Shown piece by piece: positions 56,509 through 64,000 of a DNA stretch of 64,000 nt. A program made the translations under genes and the position numbers. The notes beneath the pieces were generated by a model. It had not been told where the DNA came from, ran no database searches, and saw only the letters and a list, made by a program, of their open reading frames with translations. How positions within the stretch are numbered: position 1 is the first letter of the stretch; each line of letters opens with the position of its first letter. This stretch comes from Beta vulgaris subsp. vulgaris (taxonomy: Eukaryota > Streptophyta > Magnoliopsida > Caryophyllales > Amaranthaceae), in NCBI RefSeq assembly GCF_026745355.1, contig NC_079202.1, positions 42,362,561 through 42,426,560 on the forward strand, read 5' to 3'.

Positions 56509-58169
56509 ATGAATTTTAAAGCTGCTGTGCTCGAATCAGGGACTCTGCAGACAAATGAGACCCAGTCTCAGGAGTCTCTTAGAACCCCTGATGAGAGTTT
56601 GTCCTTTAAAAATGGTTCTAATGCTGGTCTGGCTGATAATGATGCTCCTGATCCTCCATTTGATGCTGCCTATCCTGAGCCAGTTGTAGTGGATGAACTT
56701 GCTCAGGTTCAGGAAGATATCAAGGAGCTTTCTAAGTCTTGTCTGATAGGTAAGATGCTGGGTGAACCTCTAGATGTTCGCAATATAATTTCTCGCACTA
56801 AATCTGAGTGGAAGTTTGTTAAGGGAGATATTGATTTTTTAGAAATGGGTAACCATTGGATTCTGTTAAAATTTGCTAACCCTAATGATGTGGATATTGT
56901 ATGGGCTGAGAGACCTTGGCATGTCCAAGGGGATCTCTTTGTGCTTCAGGCTTGGAGACCTAATTTTGATCCTTTTCTTGAAGAGATCAAATGGGTTGAT
57001 CTTTGGGTTCGTATTCCTCGATTTCCAACTGAGTTACTTAATTATGAATCTTTGGCTAACTTATTTGCTGCTAACAATGTTGGTGTGTTAGTTAAGTTGG
57101 ATTCGAACTCTTTGTTAAGGAATAAAATAAGGTTTGCTAGAGCTTGTATTAGGGTTGATATCACTGAACCTCTATTAGAATATGCTGAATTAATTCGTGC
57201 TGGTGGGCATAAATGTGGCTATGTGATTTGGTATGAAGATTTTAGTGCTGGTTATTCCTTCTGTGGTATTGAAGATCATACTATAGATGTTTGCTCCCTG
57301 TTACATGCTCCCAAAAAAGAGATTACTGTGTCCCTTCTGAAAAGTCCTAAACAAAAGCATTTAGTTGAGATCCTTTCTCTGGCTAATAGGTCAGCTCACC
57401 TTGCTACCAGGGCTGTGGAAGCCAATGTGGTGCAAGCTAAACCTAAGTCAGTGTATAGGCATGCTAAATCTTCTGTCCCTATGAAGTCTGGTGGTTTTAA
57501 TAATCTTGGTTCTAAATTTGGTAAGAAAAAGGATATGGGTATTGTGTTTAAAGATCCTGTTGTAAAGAAGGTTAATGCTGCTAATGCTCCTGTTCATGGT
57601 AAAGGGAAAGGTAAGGCACTTGTCTTTGCTTCTGCTCCCCAGTATGGTAGTTTGTCTGACTCTGATGATGATGCTGTTAATGAGGCCTTCCCTCCTATAT
57701 TACCTTCCTCTGTTGCTTTCCAAGCTGCTCTGGTAGACTTCTCCTCCAAGGAGACAGGTGAGGGTGTAGGTTGTGAACTTGCTCCACCCACTGGTGCTGA
57801 TATTGAGCTGTCTCCCATGCCACTTCAGGTTGTTTATCCAGGTGAGTTTTTTCAAGGTAACCAGTTTGGCCCTTTGGTTCATTTAACTGAGCAGCAGTTT
57901 GGGGGTTATTCTATGTTTGAATCTGATGTGGAGAATGACACTATGATTCTTCATGATGAAGATAGGGCCTGTGATGATATTCCTGTTAATCTAAATCCTC
58001 TTTCCACTCTATTGATTCAGCTAGCTCTATTGTTAGGCTTATCAGTACTTTGGGTGTTGAGCAGGATCCTCCTATGGAACCCACCTCTCTTTCTAGCGTT
58101 GTTAAGAGGAGGAAAGGTAATAGTGAGGATGACTCGGCTTCTTCAGGTCTGAAGAGATCTAAAGCCTAA
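56509..58169 (+). CDS. LINE ORF1 (gag-like, DUF4283), one frameshift near the end
   Basis: I choose ATG 56509 (MNFKAAVLESGTLQTNETQ). The same frame is open for another 192 codons upstream (from 55933), but that part reads as hydrophobic stretches typical of T-rich leader DNA. The DUF4283 region includes CLIGKMLGEPLDVRNIISRT, WHVQGDLFVLQAWRPNFDP and WVDLWVRIPRFPTELLNYES. The zinc-knuckle segment YSFCGIEDHTIDVC has Tyr in place of the first Cys. A basic KKPVHGKGKGKA-like region follows. Near 58015 a one-base shift is needed to reach the natural end, SSVVKRRKGNSEDDSASS and LKRSKA (TAA at 58167), which looks like a nuclear signal; unshifted, the frame stops at 58152. Confidence 0.8.
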
Positions 58170-58825
58170 ATGTTTTATGGTAGCTGTTAATCAATTTTTT
58201 GGGATGTCAGTGTGTATAAATTATGGTAGGATGGCTTGTTGGTTCAATTGGGGGTCTGATGTTATGAAGGCATTAAAATTGATCAAGTTTTTGTGGTTTG
58301 TAAATAGTTTTGTCTTTATAATGCTATGGGAAACCTTTTATCTAAGTCTTGGTAGGTGCTTGAGGAGATGGAGGATAGGCTTCTCATATTTTGTAACTTC
58401 CCTCGCTGCTAGTTGGTGTGATGGCATCCAAGTTAATATTTTGCTCCAGATGTGTTGCTGGTTTTGGCCCTTTGTTAACGGGCAATTAGTGATTGTAAGC
58501 TTTTGTAATCTTTCTATTGTAATCCAAGTAGTCGATTATAAAGCTCTTTGTTTTAATGTTAAAAGTGGTTTTAAGCCTTTGATGTGTGTTTGTTGGTTTC
58601 ATTTTGAGACCAATTGTTTAGTTGTTATTTTAATTTGTTCATCTTTGTTATTGTAATAAGAGACTTGTCTTGTCTCACCCGTAGCTTTCTAGTGATTTGT
58701 ATGTCGTTGTTCAAGCTGGGTTGGTTTTCTCATCTGAAGAGCAAAGTGTATGTTAGTTCATTCATATTTGATTATCAGTTAGTGTCTTTAGGTTTCGGTT
58801 CGAGTAGATTTGATGGATTCGTTAA

Positions 58826-61800
58826 ATGAATATTAGTTTTTGGAATATTAGGGGGTGTAGAAGGCATCTTGCCATGGAAGAAGTAAAAGATTTTAGTTTA
58901 GCTAATAAAGTTCAAATTATGATGTTATGTGAAACAAAGGCTCAAATTCCCCCGGGGGAGGGATGTGTTAGATATTGTGGTTTTCAGCATTTTGACTATC
59001 TTCCTTCTTTGGGGTTGGCGGGTGGTATTTGGTTGTTCTGGAAAGATAATGCGTCCAATCCCTTTACTCTTTCAGTGCTTCATAAAAATGAGAGGTTTTT
59101 AGCTTGCAATATTAGTCTCTTATCTATGGATTGCTCTTTTGTGGCAATCTTTTTATATGCCCCCCCGAATTATGCGCTTAAGCAAGCTTTTTGGGAGGAT
59201 TTAATTGAGTACATTAAGACTCTGGATAGTCCATTCCTCTTACTGGGAGATTTTAATGAGCTTAGCTCACGGGAGGATAAGCAAGGGGGATCTGCTTTTC
59301 AATTTTCTCGTTTAACACTTATGAATCTTTTGTTTGACTCTATAGAATGTGTTGAACTACCTTTTGAAGGTAGTAATTTTACATGGAGAAAAAAAGTTCA
59401 TGGACCTAATAACATTCTAGAACGATTAGATAAAGGGGTAGTTAGCATTGACTGGTTAAGTTTATTTCCAGATGTCAAATTATTCAACCATAATTTCTCT
59501 TCGTCTGACCATTGCCAAGTTTCGTTATCTTTAAAAGTAAGGCAATCTAGAAAAGCGCCTCCATTTAAGTTTAATAAACTCTGGACTACTCGCAAAGATT
59601 TTGACTGTTTAGTTAAGAAAACCTGGTGTACGCGTTTTCAAGGATCTTTTATGTACTGTCTTACTAAGAAATGTAAACTTCTTAAAGAATGGGCAAAATG
59701 TTGGTCTACTACGAGATTTGGTAATATTTTTAGGCAACTTAGGATAGTGGAAGCTAGGTTGAAGACCATTCAAAGTGAGTTAAGCTTAAAGGAGGATTGT
59801 CCCCACCTAATGTCGCTTCAGAGTAAGTTTCTAGCGAAACAGGCTAAGTTACTTCATTTTCAAGATATTCATTGGAAGGTTAAGGCAAAGTCAAATCACA
59901 TTAAATTGAGTGATGCCAATACTAAGTATTATCACTCATGTGCTACTATTAGGAAAAATAGGAATCTCCTTAATTCTATTCAAGACCCTCAAGGGCTAGT
60001 GGTTTCTCACCAGGTAAGGATTGAAGAATGTTTTACTGCAGCTTTTAAACAGCGTTTCACTTCTAATAATAGTTGTGCGTTCGATATTAATAAGGATTTT
60101 GATCTTCTAACTGAAATTATCTCCGATGAAGATAATGTCTATTTATGTAGAGAGGTTACCTATGAAGAGGTTAAAGAAGCTACCTTTGATTTAGCTCCTA
60201 ATAAAGCTCCTGGCCCCGATGGTTATCCACCTTTCTTTTTTCAGAAATATTGGTCCCTGGTAGGTAATTCGGTTTTTAGAGCAATAAAAGCATTTTTTCA
60301 TTCAGGAAAGATACTAAAAGAAATTAATCATACTTTTATTACTTTGATTCCCAAAATCGATAACCCTGCTAATCCTAATCATTTTAGGCCAATTAGTTTG
60401 TGCTCGACTATTTACAAGATCCTTGCAAAAATTCTAGCTAATAGGTTGAAGGTGGTGCTGGGAAAAATTATTCATCCCCTTCAAGGGGCTTTTGTCCCGG
60501 AGAGATTGATTCAAGATAATGTGCTTCTAGCGCATGAAGTTTTTCACTCCATTAAGAATAAGAAAGGGGTGTCTGGGTGGCTAGCCATTAAACTGGATAT
60601 GGAAAAAGCATATGATAGGTTAGAATGGGATTATATTTTCACTACCCTAGGTAAATTAGGATTTTGTGCTCGGTGGGTAGAGTGGTTAAGACAGTGTATT
60701 ACTACGGTCTCTTTCTCAGTTTTAGTTAATGGAATTCCGGGTGAAACTTTTAGTCCGCAAAGAGGAATCCGTCAAGTAGATCCCTTATCGCCGTATATTT
60801 TCATATTATGTGCGGAAATATTGGCTAGGGAGTTACAGCATGCTAGCCTGACTGGAACTAAATCTTTAGGTGTCACTTTAGGCCATTCGGGAGTCAAAAT
60901 TCCGTTCTTAACATTTGCTGATGATACGATGATTTTTGCCAAAGCGTCGGAGGATAGCTGTCGTACTATCAAATCTGTTCTAGATAAGTACTGCACTATG
61001 TCAGGTCAATTAGTAAATTTTCATAAGTCGGCGTTCCAGTGTACTCAAAATGTGTCTGAGAGCTTTTCTGCAAATTTTGCTGAAATACTGCAAATGGATA
61101 AATCTTTTTCATTGGGTAAGTATCTGGGGTGCCCAATTATAGATTCAAAAGTTACTAATGCTACTTTTTCTGATCTTCAAGAAAAAGTGTCGTCCCAGTT
61201 GACTAAATGGAAAGCGAATTCTCTGTCTCAAGCTGGGCGAACAATATTAGTTCAGTCTAATTTAGCTACGAAAGCTAATTACCAAATGCAAAGTTTCTCT
61301 TTGCCTCCCACTATCCTTTCATCCCTTGATAAGTGCTATCACAATTTTTTTTGGAATAAAGCTTCTGAAGCTAAGTCACCAAACTTGATTGGGTGGGATA
61401 AGGTTTGTAGTCCTAAAAATTTTGGTGGTTTCGGTCTTCGAAAAGCGAAGATTACTAACAATGCTCTTCAATTTAAACTTTTATGAAAGATTCTGGACTC
61501 TCCGGATAATCTCTAGGTTCAATTAGTCCAAAGAAAATATCAAAAGAATGAAGATTTATTTACATATAAAACTAAAGCTAATGTATCTTGGCAATGGAGA
61601 AGACTTATGAATCTTCGCAGCGCCTTTAGGAAGGGTTTGCGGTTGATAGTTGGGAATGGGGAGAGTATTTCCTTTTGGTTTGATAATTGGATTTTTAAGA
61701 ATGCTTTGGCTGAAAGTTGTAATATCCCTAATGGGTCGGAGGATTTAAAAGTTAGCTACTTTATTACTCATGATGGACAGTGGAATGTTTCGTTGCTTAG

Positions 61801-63003
61801 GCAGTTTGTTCCCCTGTAAATTTCTAACTCTGTAGCAATGTACTTTCTCCCGAGCAATGTGTGTAACGATAAAATGGTGTGGGGCCTTGCTCCTGATGGT
61901 AAGTATTCAGTTAAGTCTGGGGTGGATCTGCTGCAAGGCTTTAGTAGTCAGCAGATTGCTCCTTCGCCGTTTGGGTGGATTTGGAAGTTGAATATCCCCC
62001 CAAAGATTAAATTTTTCCTTTGGAAATTATGTCATAATGGGCTCCCTACTAAGAAAAGATTAGAGTTAAGCCATGTTTTCCTTCCGATGGAGTGTGTTTT
62101 TTGTAATCACCACTCGGAAGATGTAGCGCATTTATTTTCTAAATGCCCTTTTATGATTGATGTCTTTGCGGAACTTCATGGGTTGATGAATTGGCCTACC
62201 TCGCCTATAATTGAGGATGGTGTTTCCTTTCAAAAAAATTTTCTATCCTTAAAAACTTCCTTCTCGATGTCTCAAGTGGAGTGCTTGGCTATTGGGTGGT
62301 GGTTTGTGTGGTATGCGCGAAATGGGGTTATTTTTCGGCAGGATTCGTCTTCCCCTCAAAAGGTTAGTCTTATGGTCAAAGCTTTTGTGCATAATCTTTC
62401 GGTTTCAGGCTCGGTGGTGGCGAAAGTGGATTCTAGTATTTCGCTCCCTGCTAGGAAGAAAAGAGAGGGGAATATAAGGGATCAGGTTGTTTGGACCCCT
62501 CCTTCGGCTGATTATTTTAAGCTAAATTTTGATGGGTCAAAGCTGGCAAGTGGACAAGCGGCCTTTGGGTTTGTTATTCGCGATTCTGAAGGTTTAGTTA
62601 GGTTGTGTGGTGCTGGGAATTTAGATGAAGATGCTTCTATTTTAGAGCAGAGGCTAGGGGTCTCCGGGAAGGTCTTAGAGGGGCTAGGTCTCTTGAGATT
62701 GTCAAACTTATGGTGGAAGGTGACAATTTGGCAGTTATTAATGCAATTAAACAGATTTGGAAGATCCCTTGGATGATCCATTCTATTATAGTCGACACAA
62801 CTAAAGATTTGGGTCAGTTTGAAGATGTGCAAGTTAGTCATGGTTTTAGGGAAGCTAATGCAGCAGCCAACTGGATGGCTCATCGTGGTCATTCGACGTC
62901 TACCACGACCTACTGGTTTGATGTTCCTGATTTATCTTTCGCTGTAATCATCCGCAAGGATGCTTTAGAGCATGAGCAATGGGGTTGGTTTTGGTTGGTC
63001 TAG
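58826..63003 (+). pseudogene. LINE ORF2 (endonuclease, reverse transcriptase, RNase H) with few stops
   Basis: Target-primed reverse transcription enzyme. It opens MNISFWNIRGCRRHLAMEEV (endonuclease), with LLLGDFNELSSREDKQGGS, GSNFTWRKK and SSDHCQVSLS. Reverse transcriptase: NKAPGPDGYPPFFFQKYWSL, HFRPISLCSTIYKILAKILA, WLAIKLDMEKAYDRLEWDYI, then FADDTMIFAKA (catalytic ADD) at about 60912. The RQGDP loop reads RQVDP. One frame continues past three stops: TGA 61484, TAG 61514 and TAA 61817; the first two sit where tryptophan is expected. The C-terminal zinc-binding part (CVFCNHHSEDVAHLFSKCPF) follows, then RNase H (LNFDGSKLASGQAAFGFVIR) with a one-base shift near 62650 before VEGDNLAVINAIKQ and REANAAANWMAHRG. 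Ends TAG at 63001. Confidence 0.9.
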
Positions 63004-63416
63004 CAAAAAGTAAAGCTAGCTTTACTTAACTTTACTATTGGAGCAATTGGCCCTTGGAGTTGGTTGGTCTCGAATTTTAGACCAACCATGTCTTGGATGT
63101 TGTGCATAACAACAAATGGGGTGTTGCCATATGTATTAATATTGCTTTATTGTTGCTGTTTTTTTTTTACAAGATTGTTTTTTTGTTTTAAAGTAAATAA
63201 AATCAGCTTATAATTTTTTTAAAAAAATTACATTACAACTATAAAAAAAATTATCTATAAATTGAGCCTAAATTTGATATATTTTATCATATTTTTTCAC
63301 AACCTACTTTTCTTTCTAATAACTTTCTCCTACTTGAAATTATTCAAAATATATATAAATTAATTAATATATCACTAATTAAAACATGAATAAAAATTAT
63401 CTACTCTATATAAGAA

Positions 63417-63627
63417 TAAGAACATTTTCAATAGAAAGGGAGTATATGATGGAGTATACCAAAAGTAAGAGAGGGAATTAGAAAAGCCAAGTAGAACTAG
63501 TCTAGCCATTGTGAGAAAAAAAAAAGATGAGTTGGTGGGATGTGAGGTGTAAGAAGGAGGAAAGGAGAGAGAATGAAAAAACTACAAAGACCAACAAAAA
63601 CCCACCCACCCATTGTAAATGCTCTTA
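63417..63627. mobile_element. Short MITE in the LINE 3' untranslated region
   Basis: Ends TAAGAACATTTTCAATAG and CATTGTAAATGCTCTTA are inverted relative to each other with a few mismatches; TAAGAGCATTTNCAATGG-type ends are a common plant MITE design. No coding content, and no certain duplication. Confidence 0.6.
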
Positions 63628-63830
63628 GGGTGGCCCATATCTTGGGATCCTCCCTAGTTTTTTTCTTTCCTCTTTAAAAAAAAAAAATAATACATTTGTA
63701 ATCTATATCCCTCCGCCAGGCGCCAGCAGGCCCAGCAGAGGAGCGAAAACATTTGAGTAAAAATTCAAAATTCTTATAGCAGAGTTCCTCCAGCTCCCGG
63801 GTTCGAGGACGAGATCCATCAAAATTAAAA

Positions 63831-64000
63831 ATGGGTTTAGATTTGGAAGAATTTCAACCCATTTTTGGGGAAGCAAAAGCAGAGTTGGAAGCTTCTTCTG
63901 CAACCTCAAATGGCGATGTAATTTCAACGTTGAATCCATTTTTGTTCAGGGTTTTTGCAGCTGACCTCTCTCATCTCGCTTTTCATGTCACTGATTTTCG
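63831..64000 (+). CDS. Start of an unidentified host gene, cut by the window edge
   Basis: The ATG at 63831 follows AAAATTAAAA, and the frame stays open for 56 codons to the edge: MGLDLEEFQPIFGEAKAELE, then SSATSNGDVI and LNPFLFRVFAADLSHLAFHV followed by TDFR. The composition is clearly coding-like (acidic then hydrophobic, balanced codon use) and there is no transposon similarity. No domain is recognised in so short a piece. Its upstream DNA up to 63708 is host sequence; beyond that lies the LINE at 55698-63690. The GC-rich stretch CTCCGCCAGGCGCCAGCAGG suggests a 5' untranslated region. Confidence 0.6.
   Translation, partial: MGLDLEEFQPIFGEAKAELEASSATSNGDVISTLNPFLFRVFAADLSHLAFHVTDF

Larger units (their letters stand above)
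55698..63690 (+). mobile_element. Young L1-type LINE, about 8 kb
   Basis: A 17-bp duplication, TACATTTGTAATCTATA, lies at 55681-55697 and 63691-63707, the right one directly after an A-rich tail (AAAAAAAAAAAATAA). ORF1 and ORF2 lie in the same direction, and the RNase H at the end of ORF2 places it among plant LINEs. The 5' leader is GA-rich (GAGAGAAAGCTAGAGAGAGAAA). The long 3' untranslated part, about 700 bp, contains a short MITE. Stops are few and nearly all domains are readable, so this copy is younger than the LINE at 48992. Confidence 0.93.

Overview
This is nuclear DNA from a flowering plant, most likely a eudicot. Spliced genes with GT-AG introns, a telo-box in front of a nuclear-encoded mitochondrial ribosomal protein gene, and dense plant-type transposons (CACTA, hAT, Mutator-like, Stowaway, Helitron, SINE, Ty1/copia, RNase H-bearing LINEs) all point that way. 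I cannot place the order or genus from sequence alone. Only two host genes look real: a complete six-exon gene for mitochondrial ribosomal protein mL46 (42680-46755, + strand) and the first 56 codons of an unidentified gene running off the right edge (63831-64000).

Layout. 1-6109: AT-rich decayed DNA with one exon of an EHD-type (Eps15-homology) gene carrying an in-frame stop, plus a tRNA-like remnant. 6110-7330: a short CACTA element with an adjoining (TAA)n array. 7458-12870: mostly unassigned, with a short Helitron that holds a tRNA-derived SINE. 12871-13647: a Mutator-like foldback element with 9-bp duplications. 13995-28983: a 15-kb CACTA transposon with TNP2 and Ulp1-protease genes, itself broken by a 2.85-kb solo LTR and by a 1.47-kb internally deleted CACTA relative. 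29556-30016: a hAT MITE. 30039-34328: a second CACTA family that carries pieces of at least three host genes (a ubiquitin-like protein, a C2-domain protein and cytosolic ribosomal protein S16). 34960-41546: a 6.6-kb Ty1/copia element with 241-bp LTRs and an unusual 1.35-kb leader that holds two extra small reading frames and a TATA-like box. 42004-46755: a Stowaway-like element immediately upstream of mL46, then mL46 with a MITE in intron 3. 47368-48812: a foldback element and a hAT MITE. 48992-55151: an old LINE with a hAT MITE in its tail. 55698-63690: a younger LINE, nearly complete, ending about 140 bp before the start codon of the edge gene.

Most element borders are supported by matching target-site duplications read directly from the sequence, so the order of nesting can be deduced. 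The most unusual items are the copia leader (a nuclear-signal-like ORF and a 48-residue single-pass membrane microprotein behind its own TATA-like box) and the CACTA element that carries three host gene fragments in one orientation. All gene fragments inside transposons are broken; no working transposase or reverse transcriptase ORF is complete.
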